From an uncultured Rikenellaceae bacterium (GTDB lineage: Bacteria > Bacteroidota > Bacteroidia > Bacteroidales > Rikenellaceae), in NCBI GenBank assembly GCA_946486375.1, contig CAMLTW010000007.1:88140-152139 (forward strand): a stretch of DNA of 64,000 nt, given 5' to 3'. The position numbers and the translations under genes were made by a program. Shown here piece after piece: positions 8,112 through 15,770 of the stretch. The notes beneath the pieces were generated by a model. It searched no databases. It was given only the letters and a program-made list of their open reading frames with translations, and was not told where the DNA came from. Numbering within the stretch: position 1 is the first letter of the stretch; every line of letters starts with the position of its first letter.

Positions 8112-8798
8112 TCAGTCCCGCCCTCGGGCGAACCCCAGATAGTAGATGATGGTGGCGACGGCCGAAAGCGCTGCGACCAGGTAGGTGCGGGCCGCCCAGG
8201 ACAGGGCTTCTTTCGCCTGCCCGTACTGGGCGGAATTGACCATCCCCGAAGACTGGAGCCATGCCAGCGCCCGGTGCGAAGCGTTGTATTCCACCGGCAG
8301 GGTGATGATGCTGAACAGGGCCGACAGCCCCAGCAGGCCGATGCCTATCCAGAACAATTCCGGAAAGGTCTTCATCAGCAGGATGCCGGCGATGATGATC
8401 CACAGCGACCACGTCGAGGCGAACGAGACCACGGGCACCAGCGCCGAGCGGAGTTTCAACGGGGCGTAATGGGTGGCATGCTGTACGGCGTGCCCGCATT
8501 CGTGAGCCGCCACGGCCGCAGCCGATACGCTGTTGCTGTCGTAGACCGATTCGCTCAGGTTGACCGTTTTGGTCAACGGGTTGTAATGGTCGGTGAGCTG
8601 TCCGCGGGTGGAGACCACCTTCACGTCATTGATTCCATTGTCGTGCAGCATTTTTTCCGCCACCTGCCGTCCGGTCAGACCGCCCGGAAAAGGTACCTGC
8701 GAGTATTTCTTGAAAACCGATTGCAGGCGGGCCTGCACGATGAAGCCCGCGATGCCGATGATGATGACCAGCCAGATTTCAGGACCGAAGTAATACAT
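8112..8798 (-). CDS. membrane zinc metallopeptidase (YugP-like)
   Basis: A 228-residue protein of the neutral zinc metallopeptidase group. The sequence shows an N-terminal membrane helix (residues 7-23), the zinc-binding HECGH at residues 99-103, and two or three further hydrophobic segments (about 120-165 and 205-222). Similar proteins are widespread in Bacteroidota and Firmicutes and are presumed membrane proteases; the substrate is unknown. The start at MYYFGPEIWL is chosen because the 42-residue upstream extension is basic and atypical for the family. It is monocistronic and divergent from tsaC. Confidence 0.88.
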   Translation of the reverse strand: MYYFGPEIWLVIIIGIAGFIVQARLQSVFKKYSQVPFPGGLTGRQVAEKMLHDNGINDVKVVSTRGQLTDHYNPLTKTVNLSESVYDSNSVSAAAVAAHECGHAVQHATHYAPLKLRSALVPVVSFASTWSLWIIIAGILLMKTFPELFWIGIGLLGLSALFSIITLPVEYNASHRALAWLQSSGMVNSAQYGQAKEALSWAARTYLVAALSAVATIIYYLGFARGRD

Positions 8799-8971
8799 AA
8801 TTCGACTTTTTAGATGTTGTCTTTCGAAATGTTTCCGGAATTCCGCGCACCGTTTCCGGAGCCGCCTTCGTTCGTCGTATTTCCAAAACGGTGCCAGATG
8901 CCGGTTCGGTATCCGGAAACACAAAAGAAATGAATTTTCGGGAAAGGAAAAAATTATTGAAAACGAATCTT

Positions 8972-8979
8972 TATTTTTG
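8972..8979 (+). promoter_or_regulatory. -7 promoter box of tsaC
   Basis: TATTTTTG matches TAnnTTTG and lies inside the longest tsaC frame. This argues for initiation at the downstream ATG 9032. Confidence 0.55.
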
Positions 8980-9031
8980 CGATCATCCGGACTTCCCGCC
9001 GGGGAGAGTTCGGAGGCGAAAAAAACTGGAA

Positions 9032-9643
9032 ATGAAAGAGGAAAGACTGAAAGGGGGGCGGCCTGCGTCCGATCCCGTGCTCGAAGAACAAGTGTCCGAA
9101 GCGCTGGCGGTGTTGAAACGGGGGGGGATCATTCTCTACCCTACCGATACCGTCTGGGGAATCGGCTGCGACGCGACCAACCCGGAAGCCGTGGAAAAAA
9201 TCTACCGGCTGAAACGGCGGGACGACCGGAAAAGCATGCTGGTGCTGCTCGACCGGATGGACAACGTGGTGCGGTATGTCCGGCAGGTGCCCGAAGTGGC
9301 CTGGCAGCTGTTCGAGGTGGCCGACAAACCCCTCACGCTGGTTCTGCCGGAAGCCTGCGGGCTGGCTCCCAATCTGGTTCCGCCCGAAAAGACGATCGGC
9401 ATCCGGATTCCCGACCACGAATTCTGTCGTCGCCTGATCCACCGCCTGAACCGGCCCCTGGTGTCCACTTCCGCCAACCTTTCGGGGGAAGCCTCCCCGC
9501 GGACGTTTTCGGAAATTTCGGCGGAAATCCGCGGCGGCGTGGACTGGACGGCCGATCCGGCGGTCGAAGGGAAGCCGACCCGGAAGCCGTCGAGCATCAT
9601 CAAGCTGGGTTCCGGCGGAGAAGTGGAAATCCTCAGACCGTGA
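9032..9643 (+). CDS. tsaC: L-threonylcarbamoyladenylate synthase (TsaC/Sua5)
   Basis: The enzyme makes threonylcarbamoyl-AMP from threonine, bicarbonate and ATP, the first step of t6A37 tRNA modification. The 203 residues correspond to the short TsaC form with a single YrdC domain and no Sua5 C-terminal domain. Motifs are ILYPTDTVWGIGCDA near residue 33, KRRDDRKSML near 60, and the STSANLSGEASP block near 150. The start at MKEERLKGG follows from the promoter at 8972. The next gene begins 4 nt after the stop, so the two are co-transcribed. Confidence 0.93.
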   Translation: MKEERLKGGRPASDPVLEEQVSEALAVLKRGGIILYPTDTVWGIGCDATNPEAVEKIYRLKRRDDRKSMLVLLDRMDNVVRYVRQVPEVAWQLFEVADKPLTLVLPEACGLAPNLVPPEKTIGIRIPDHEFCRRLIHRLNRPLVSTSANLSGEASPRTFSEISAEIRGGVDWTADPAVEGKPTRKPSSIIKLGSGGEVEILRP

Positions 9644-9647
9644 TGCC

Positions 9648-10070
9648 ATGACCACGGAGACGAAGATACAGATGCGCTTTGCGGATACCGACATGCTGGG
9701 GCACGTGAACAACGTCAATCTCCAGCACTATTTCGATCTGGGAAAGGGGGATTATTTCGTGCGGGTGCTGCGCCTTTCCCCGCCGTGGATCACGCAGGGG
9801 TGGATCCAGAAGGCCACCAGTACCGTTTACGAAGCGCAAAGCCGCCTTGCGGAGCCCCTGACCGTGCGAACGAAGCTGGAGAAAATCGGCACCAAAAGCA
9901 TCACCCTGTATCAGGAACTCGTCAATCCGGAAACGGGGGAACTCAAGGCGTACAGCACTTCGGTGCTGGTGGCCTTCGATTTTCAGGCCCAGCGATCCAT
10001 CCCGCTGCCGGAAGCGTGGCGGGAAGCGCTGACCGGAGGCCCGGAAACGGACGGCCCGCAGGAAATGTGA
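9648..10070 (+). CDS. acyl-CoA thioesterase, 4HBT hotdog family
   Basis: A 140-residue single-hotdog thioesterase of the 4-hydroxybenzoyl-CoA thioesterase (YbgC/FcbC) type. The catalytic-Asp motif RFADTDMLGHVNNV is at residues 10-23. Family members hydrolyse acyl-CoA or acyl-ACP; the chain preference cannot be read here. It follows tsaC by 4 nt and is followed by a stem-loop at 10139-10164. Confidence 0.88.
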   Translation: MTTETKIQMRFADTDMLGHVNNVNLQHYFDLGKGDYFVRVLRLSPPWITQGWIQKATSTVYEAQSRLAEPLTVRTKLEKIGTKSITLYQELVNPETGELKAYSTSVLVAFDFQAQRSIPLPEAWREALTGGPETDGPQEM

Positions 10071-10138
10071 ATTTCATTTTTCAGAGTGTTTCCCGTTTCT
10101 GCCTGAAGGACAAACGACGGAAAAGGTAAATGAATGCG

Positions 10139-10164
10139 AACGGCGTCCCTTTTGGGGCGCCGTT
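10139..10164 (+). terminator. stem-loop after the tsaC-thioesterase operon
   Basis: An 11-bp stem (AACGGCGTCCC with GGGGCGCCGTT, one G-U pair) closes a TTTT loop about 70 nt after the thioesterase stop. Only a weak T-tract follows. Confidence 0.55.
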
Positions 10165-10361
10165 TCCTGTGCCCGCATCTCGGACGTCGTAGGTTTTCGG
10201 TGCGGACGGAAGACTGGCTGCCGGCTCCCGGAAAAGTTCTGGTATAAGTCTTGCAGGGTGTTTAGAACCGGTTTCGGCATGTTCCGGTCAGGAAAGGCCG
10301 GTTGTCCGAAACGCCCGGTGCGCGTAAACACCATTCAATAACCACATAAGATTCAAGTACC

Positions 10362-10877
10362 ATGACAATGAACAGAGAAATGGAAGATTCGAAATTCCGC
10401 GAATTCTTCATCGAACAGTTGAAAGACATTTATTGGGCCGAACAGCATTTGGTCAAAGGTCTGCTGAAGATGGCCAAGGCCGCTACCAGCGAACAGCTGG
10501 CCGCAGCTTTTGAAAAACATGCCCGCGAAACCGAAAATCACGTTCGGATCGACGAACAGATTTTCGAAGCGCTGGGGGAAGAACCCGACACCAAGAAATG
10601 CGAAGCCATGGCCGGGCTGTTGGAAGAAGCCGAAGAGCTGATCGCCGACACGGAGAAGGAAAGCTATATCCGCGATGCCGGGCTGATTATGGCCGCTCAG
10701 AAAGTGGAACACTATGAAATCGCCGCTTACGGAACCATGCGCGTGTTCGCCAGCTACCTGGGGAACAGGAAGGTGGAAAGCCTGCTGACGCAGATCCTGG
10801 AAAACGAAAAGATGACGGACATCACGCTGACGAAGCTGGCCGAAGAAGTCGTCAACGAAAAGGCGGCGGTCGAATAA
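10362..10877 (+). CDS. ferritin-like DUF892 (YciE/YciF family) protein
   Basis: A 171-residue all-helical protein of the YciF-type ferritin-like family. The sequence shows the conserved FFIEQLKDIYWAEQHL (near residue 14), EKHARETENHV (near 50) and AAQKVEHYEIAAYGTM (near 112), carrying the Glu and His residues that form the di-metal site in the family. Members are linked to stress responses, but their reaction is not established. It is monocistronic, with a 291-nt upstream spacer that lacks an obvious TAnnTTTG box and a strong terminator downstream. This fits a separately regulated, perhaps stress-induced, gene. Confidence 0.88.
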   Translation: MTMNREMEDSKFREFFIEQLKDIYWAEQHLVKGLLKMAKAATSEQLAAAFEKHARETENHVRIDEQIFEALGEEPDTKKCEAMAGLLEEAEELIADTEKESYIRDAGLIMAAQKVEHYEIAAYGTMRVFASYLGNRKVESLLTQILENEKMTDITLTKLAEEVVNEKAAVE

Positions 10878-10895
10878 CAACCTGCCGTTTTCCGC

Positions 10896-10930
10896 AAAAA
10901 AACGGGCGACCCGAAGGTTGTCCGTTTTTT
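10896..10930 (+). terminator. intrinsic terminator, probably bidirectional
   Basis: A stem of about 16 bp closes a CGAA tetraloop (912-915 of this kilobase), with an A-run on the 5' side and T6 on the 3' side. It serves the DUF892 gene and, read the other way, the convergent HU-like gene. Confidence 0.85.
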
Positions 10931-11091
10931 CGTGCTTTTATGCCGTCCATCCGGAGGTGGATTCCGGCTTTGGCCCCGGTTTCCTGATTGTCGGTCGCCG
11001 AATGTACCGGTTTTCTTCTCCGCTTTGCGCGGCTTCTCTTATCGGATTTCCCCCTTTCTTGATTTCCAGGTAGAAGGGGCGGCGAAGACGC

Positions 11092-12135
11092 TTATTTCAG
11101 GTTGAATACCGGCAGCGTATCGGCAAAATAACTGTAGATCATCACCGCTACCGCCAGAACGGCCACGACGATGGCGATGACCAGAATCACATCCGTTTTC
11201 TTCTTCGGTCGGGGTGTGTTCGCAGACTGCCGGGGCGCCGTTCTCCTCGACTCGTTTCTCTCTGCGGAAACAACGGGTTCCGGTGTCGGTGCGGGACGCA
11301 CTCCCGGTTGCCGGAAATAGGCCGGGCGTTCTGCCGGTTCCGCCGTTCGGGAAGGCATCGAAGCCCCTGATCCGGTCGTCTGTGCCGGGCCGCCGACAGC
11401 AGAGGGACGACGCGGACCGACCGGTTCGCGGCCGGCGGTTTCGAACGGAATATGCGCGGATCTGTTCACCATCGTGCGGCTGCTTCGTCCTTCCGCGGGC
11501 CGATCCGATGTTTCGGGCGCGTTGCTGCAGACGTTCGGTTCCGACCGGTCGTCGATCGCAGGCACCCGGTATGGAGCGGTCGGAGGCGCAGCGTTTTCGG
11601 AAACGGGAGTTCGCGCTTCCCGCTGGGCTGTCGGATGGGGTACGGGCCGGGCGAATGTCGGCGTCGTTCCCGTCACGGGCGTTTCCGGAACAGTTTCCCG
11701 CACGGGAGCCGCAGGCGGTACGGGTTCGGGCATGGGCGGGGCCTTTCTTACCTCGGACGGCGGCGTACAGCCGGGCGTCCCGACCGTTTCCCCGGCTGCC
11801 GGAGCCGGTTTTCGGACGGGCGAAAAATCGTCGGAATCGAGGTAAAGGATGCCGTTTCCGTCCTTTTTCAGCGTTCCCAGCGATTGGATCAGGTAATAGC
11901 CGTTTTCGCTCACCGAAGACCGGATCGCCGCCGCGTATTGGGAAATGATGGTGGCCGAGTCGGCCTGCGAAGTGCCGTAGGACTGTCCGACCAGCGCATT
12001 CAGCACGCCGTCGTCCCTGTTGAGGAACGGCACGAAGACGATGCTTCCGTTTTCCTTTTTCAGAAAGGCTCCCAATTCCGGCAGAATCAGCCGCCGGTTG
12101 TTTTTCAGGTATTCCGTGATGATCGTTTCTATCAT
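11092..12135 (-). CDS. HU-CCDC81-type protein with proline-rich linker and C-terminal membrane helix
   Basis: The protein has 347 residues in three parts. The N-terminal part (about 1-100) resembles the Bacteroidota HU-related domains of the CCDC81 type (ITEYLKNNRRLILPELGAFL). A long low-complexity linker rich in Pro, Ala, Arg and Thr follows (about 105-310). A single membrane helix (DVILVIAIVVAVLAVAVMIY) lies near the C-terminus, with only about 15 residues after it. Related proteins often end in a SPOR domain, which is absent here. A link between chromosome or division sites and the membrane is speculation. The start is the ATG at 12135 rather than the in-frame TTG three codons upstream. 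Confidence 0.75.
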   Translation of the reverse strand: MIETIITEYLKNNRRLILPELGAFLKKENGSIVFVPFLNRDDGVLNALVGQSYGTSQADSATIISQYAAAIRSSVSENGYYLIQSLGTLKKDGNGILYLDSDDFSPVRKPAPAAGETVGTPGCTPPSEVRKAPPMPEPVPPAAPVRETVPETPVTGTTPTFARPVPHPTAQREARTPVSENAAPPTAPYRVPAIDDRSEPNVCSNAPETSDRPAEGRSSRTMVNRSAHIPFETAGREPVGPRRPSAVGGPAQTTGSGASMPSRTAEPAERPAYFRQPGVRPAPTPEPVVSAERNESRRTAPRQSANTPRPKKKTDVILVIAIVVAVLAVAVMIYSYFADTLPVFNLK

Positions 12136-12197
12136 GGCCCGCAAGGATTGAAGGTGAAAGCTCCGGAGCGAAGTGTCGGTTCGCTCCGTAACCTGAA

Positions 12198-12205
12198 CAA
12201 AAATA
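12198..12205 (-). promoter_or_regulatory. -7 promoter box of the HU-like gene
   Basis: On the minus strand TATTTTTG matches TAnnTTTG, 63 nt upstream of the ATG at 12135. Confidence 0.5.
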
Positions 12206-12517
12206 AGTGTTTTCCTTCAAAATATCGTTGGAAAATGAAAAATTAAGGAGAATTTGTTATGCGCCGTCCGGGTTTCCGTTCTGTTCCCTTCGGTTTTTCC
12301 GCCGTGCCCTTTCGGTCAGCAGTATCCCGCCTGCCGTTTTCCGGCCTTATCCGTATCCCGGCTTCGGAATCGGATGCCGGGGGAAGCGGAAGGAAGGCGG
12401 GTCGGCTGCGGCTCCCGCCCGGTTTTTCCTTGGGAAAACGAAGGCGTTCTGCTACGATTAAGAGGGAAGGAGGCATGCTGTTCCGTTGTCGGGAGAAAAG
12501 TATTTTCCGGGGGCGGG

Positions 12518-12548
12518 TTGGGGAAGCGTGACAAAAGCGTTATATTTG
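12518..12548 (+). promoter_or_regulatory. promoter of dprA-tatD
   Basis: TTG (12518-12520) and TATATTTG (12541-12548) are separated by 20 nt, a good -33/-7 arrangement. It lies 64 nt before the dprA ATG. Confidence 0.65.
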
Positions 12549-12612
12549 GGTAACGGCACGGGCCGGGGAACGCTTTTCTTTCCCTGGGTTCGTGTCGAAA
12601 CCGACTACTGCC

Positions 12613-13737
12613 ATGCTGATTTACGACATCGCCCTGTCTCTGGTTCCGGGAATCGGAGGCATTCGGGCCAAACGCCTGATCGACGCGTTCGGGACGGCGG
12701 AGGCCGTGATGAAATCCGATCCGGAAGAGGTGGCCGCCCGGACGGAAATCCCTCCGGAAGCGGCCCGAAAGATTTTTACCTCCAATGTTTTTCCGGAAGC
12801 GGAGAAAGAGGTGCGGTTCGTGGAAAAACACGGGTTCCGTACCCTGGTTTACGGCACGCCGGAATATCCGCGGCTGTTGGGAGAGTGCGACGATCCGCCG
12901 CTCGTGCTGTATGTCCGGGGCGGACTGGATTTCAATGCGGGGAAATGGCTGGCGGTGGTCGGGACGCGCCGGATGACCGCCTACGGCAGAGAGACGGTTC
13001 ACCGGCTGATCTGCGGAATCGCTTCCCGGCGGCCCGATACCGTCGTCGTCAGCGGGCTGGCGTACGGCACCGATGTGGAAGCGCACCGCGGGGCGATGCG
13101 GAACGGTTTGAAGACGGTAGCCGTCATGGCCACTCCCCTCTCCCGCATTTATCCGTCGTCGCACCGGACGGAAGCGGAACGGATCGTGGCGGAAGGGGGC
13201 GCTCTGGTGACCGAATTCCGTTCCGATTACGTGACCCGGCCCGACAGTTTCCTGCAGCGGAACCGGATCATGGCGGCCCTGAGCGCCGGAACGCTGGTGG
13301 TGGAATCGGCCCTGAAAGGCGGTTCGATTTCCACGGCCACCCATGCGGTGCGGTACGGCCGGGACGTGCTGGCGGTTCCTGGACGGGCCGGAGATGAAAT
13401 GTCGGAAGGAACCAACCGGCTCATCCACCTGAACAAGGCTGCCCTCGTGACCGACGCCGATCAGGCGCTTCAGGCGATGAACTGGGACTACGTGCTGCCG
13501 GGGAAAGCGGAGGCTCCCGTTCCGGCCGGGCACCGGATGGAGCTTACTCCGGAGGAGAAAAAGGTCTTCGAGGCCCTCTCCTATTCCGAAACCCTTTCGC
13601 TCGACGAGCTTTCCGCAAAAGCGGGATTGTCCGTACAGCGGGTTTCGACCGCTCTGTTCGTGCTGGAAATGGAAGGAGCCGTTCGCCGCCGGCCGGGGAA
13701 CCGGGTGGAGAAGGCGGAAGGAATACTGTCGGAATAA
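12613..13737 (+). CDS. dprA: DNA-processing protein DprA
   Basis: DprA binds incoming single-stranded DNA and loads RecA during transformation; it is also common in species not known to be competent. The 374 residues show an N-terminal helix-hairpin-helix/SAM-like region (LVPGIGGIRAKRLI), then the Rossmann-like DprA core with VVGTRRMTAYG near residue 116, SGLAYGTDVEAHRGA near 150, and SFLQRNRIMAALSAGTLVVE near 210. A C-terminal winged-helix segment (DELSAKAGLSVQRVSTALF) follows. I prefer the ATG at 12613; a GTG at 12592 would add seven residues. tatD follows after 28 nt. Confidence 0.94.
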   Translation: MLIYDIALSLVPGIGGIRAKRLIDAFGTAEAVMKSDPEEVAARTEIPPEAARKIFTSNVFPEAEKEVRFVEKHGFRTLVYGTPEYPRLLGECDDPPLVLYVRGGLDFNAGKWLAVVGTRRMTAYGRETVHRLICGIASRRPDTVVVSGLAYGTDVEAHRGAMRNGLKTVAVMATPLSRIYPSSHRTEAERIVAEGGALVTEFRSDYVTRPDSFLQRNRIMAALSAGTLVVESALKGGSISTATHAVRYGRDVLAVPGRAGDEMSEGTNRLIHLNKAALVTDADQALQAMNWDYVLPGKAEAPVPAGHRMELTPEEKKVFEALSYSETLSLDELSAKAGLSVQRVSTALFVLEMEGAVRRRPGNRVEKAEGILSE

Positions 13738-13765
13738 AAAAGTAATAAATGATACAAAATTGAAA

Positions 13766-14566
13766 ATGATTTGGGTGGATACGCATACGCATCCTTACGA
13801 TGCGCGGTTTGATGAAGACCGGGCGGAGGCTATTCGCCGGGCCGGGGAGAACGGGGTGACCCGGATGCTGCTGCCGGCCATCGATTCGCAGACGCACGGG
13901 GCGATGCTGGCGCTGGCGGAGGCTTTCCCGCAAACCTGCTTCCCGATGATCGGAGTTCATCCCACGTCGGTCAACGACAATCCCGGTTTCCGTCAGGAGC
14001 TGGAAACGGTGGAAAGGTATCTTCGGGATGGGGGCATCCGGTTTTACGGCATCGGGGAAACGGGTCTCGATTTGTACTGGAGCCGGGATTTTCTCCGGGA
14101 ACAGGAGGAGGCGCTGCGGTTCCAGATCGAACTGGCTCTCCGGTACGATCTGCCCGTCGTGCTGCATACCCGCGAGGCTTTCGACGCAATCATCGGGGTG
14201 TTCGAGTCCTATCGGAGCCGGGGCGTGCGCGGCGTGTTCCACAGTTTCTGCGGAACGCCGGAACATTACCGGAAGATCAAAAAGCTGGGAGACTTCAGAT
14301 TCGGCATCGGGGGCCCCGTGACGTACAAAAAATCCCGGATGGCGGCCACCGTGTCGGAGATGGAATTGTCGGACATCGTGCTCGAAACCGATTCCCCTTA
14401 CCTGCCTCCCGTTCCTTTCCGGGGGAAGCGGAACCAAAGCGCCTATCTTCCGTACATCGGGGCCAAAGTCGCCGAACTGCTGCAAATCGATGTCGCCCGG
14501 GTGGCGGAAACGACCACCCGGAATGCCGTGGCGCTGTTCGGGCTGCCGGAAGCGAATGATCTATAA
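13766..14566 (+). CDS. tatD: TatD family metal-dependent hydrolase/DNase
   Basis: A 266-residue TIM-barrel amidohydrolase-fold protein. Metal ligands are visible in DTHTHPYD (residues 5-12), IGETGLDLYW near 95, the His of VLHTREAFD near 133, HSFCGTPEH near 158 and LETDSPYLPP near 209. TatD enzymes are 3'-5' exonucleases or D-aminoacyl-type hydrolases linked to DNA repair. The start is the ATG two codons after a TTG. It is co-transcribed with dprA. Confidence 0.92.
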   Translation: MIWVDTHTHPYDARFDEDRAEAIRRAGENGVTRMLLPAIDSQTHGAMLALAEAFPQTCFPMIGVHPTSVNDNPGFRQELETVERYLRDGGIRFYGIGETGLDLYWSRDFLREQEEALRFQIELALRYDLPVVLHTREAFDAIIGVFESYRSRGVRGVFHSFCGTPEHYRKIKKLGDFRFGIGGPVTYKKSRMAATVSEMELSDIVLETDSPYLPPVPFRGKRNQSAYLPYIGAKVAELLQIDVARVAETTTRNAVALFGLPEANDL

Positions 14567-14925
14567 CGATCTTCATGGAAGCGGTTTTCACAAGTGCGTT
14601 CCGGAGGCGGAAAATGCGGAGCTGTGTGCTGGAGGGGGCAGCGGACGGAGAAAAGCGATGGCGGTACCGTTACGATCCGGAAACAGAGAGCCTTTTACCG
14701 CCGGTCGAAGCGGTTCCTTCGGAAAGGTAAGTTTTTTACCCCGGATCGCAGGCAGTCGATTTGTGCCGGCGCTCGATTTTGTACCAAAAGAGGAAGGTAA
14801 CGTGTTGCAGGACTTCGGAAAAGCATATCGTTTTTCCGAAGCCGGATCGGGCAAATAAATGTAATATATATTACATGATAATTGCCCGATCCGGATAATC
14901 GGAGACGCACGCTGCTGTGCTCGGT
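14567..14925. other. intergenic region with large stem-loops
   Basis: I see no gene here. The only notable content is the pair of abutting stem-loops at 14813-14894. Confidence 0.7.
14813..14894. repeat. two abutting large inverted repeats
   Basis: The first stem-loop pairs CTTCGGAAAA (14813-14822) with TTTTCCGAAG (14832-14841). Immediately next to it CCGGATCGGGCAA (14842-14854) pairs with TTGCCCGATCCGG (14882-14894). The interior of the second contains an 18-nt perfect AT-rich palindrome (14859-14876). Nearly all 82 bp are self-complementary. It may act as a bidirectional terminator between tatD and the convergent pseudogene, but there is no T-tract. It could also be a repeat element or a protein-binding site. 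Confidence 0.7.
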
Positions 14926-15338
14926 TTACGCAGGGAGCAATCCGCTCAGATCGTAACGAACCAGCCGGGAATCGTTGTAGGAAAAAGTATAGAGGGTTTT
15001 GTTGTCCGGCGTGACAGCGATACGCCCTCCGTTTTTATCCAGCTTCGCATGTGCTACAGGACGTCCCTGCCGGTCGAAGACCCGATGTCGGAGGCGTCGC
15101 GCGGATCGATCAGCCGGGCTGTGCAGCCGCCGGGCCGGAACAGGAACAGCACGGAGTCGATCAGTTCGATCTGGCTCGGGGGATTGATGATGAGTTCGCG
15201 GGGATAGACGTAACCCTTCAGGGAAACGGGTTCATCGAACCGGACGAATGGAATTTCTTCGGTGCGATCGGAAGAACCGGAGCAGCCGTTCAACCCCAGA
15301 ACGGCGGTCAGACCGAGGAGCGGAAAGAGTTTCTTCAT
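14926..15338 (-). pseudogene. decayed 6-bladed beta-propeller lipoprotein (internal deletion plus frameshift)
   Basis: The 5' part starts at the ATG 15338 with a lipoprotein signal ending LGLNGC and continues in one frame for about 85 residues (PRELIINPPSQIELIDSVL). That frame meets TAG at 15054-15056. In another frame, starting near 15087, there is a typical propeller C-terminus (RVFDRQGRPVAHAKLD, then RIAVTPDNKTLYTFSYNDS), ending at TAA 14926-14928. Intact relatives have about 330-360 residues, as does the gene at 50508-51581, so roughly 200 residues are missing from the middle. I call it a remnant; a sequencing error alone would not explain the missing length. Confidence 0.75.
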
Positions 15339-15770
15339 AGCGAGCGGTTTGAAAGGGGGCGGGGAAATGGCTTTCCCTGCTGCCGAAACATATTTGCTTC
15401 CCATAGCGAACCGGGCAGACATTTCCGCACACCCGGCCGGAGTTGTCTGCGATCGCGTCCGCCGGAAGTTCTTCCTGAAGGAGGATCGGCGTTTGCATCG
15501 GCAGCGATCTGTCCGATTCGTTCCGGGGCGGCGTCCTACAAGGTAGATATTTCTTTTTTATCGTCCAAAAAATCGCTGCGGCTGCGGCGTAATCCCGAGG
15601 CGGAAGATTTTCATTCCGGTTTACCGTTCCGGAACGGCGGTTCGCGTGGCCGCCGATCCGTCCGGGCGGGATGTAAAAAACTTTGCGGGCCATTCGGCCC
15701 GCAAAGCACCACTAACCTTACATAATAACCTAACTACTAATCTTCATTCCCGGCGCGCGGGAACGAATTG
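15339..15770. other. intergenic region downstream of susD
   Basis: No gene is supported. The susD terminator lies at 15675-15706; nothing else stands out. Confidence 0.65.
15675..15706 (-). terminator. intrinsic terminator of susC-susD
   Basis: A perfect 11-bp stem (CTTTGCGGGCC with GGCCCGCAAAG) has a 4-nt loop, followed on the minus strand by U6 (15680-15675). It lies about 65 nt after the susD stop. Confidence 0.9.

Larger units (their letters stand above)
12136..12612. other. intergenic spacer with divergent promoters
   Basis: No convincing gene. It holds the promoter of the HU-like gene (12198-12205, minus) and of dprA (12518-12548, plus). Short overlapping frames in between are arginine- and proline-rich and look non-coding. 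Confidence 0.7.

Noticed and set aside
14490..14858. A 122-residue frame overlapping the end of tatD
   Set aside because: It begins inside tatD in another frame, has no recognisable features and ends within the stem-loop region.
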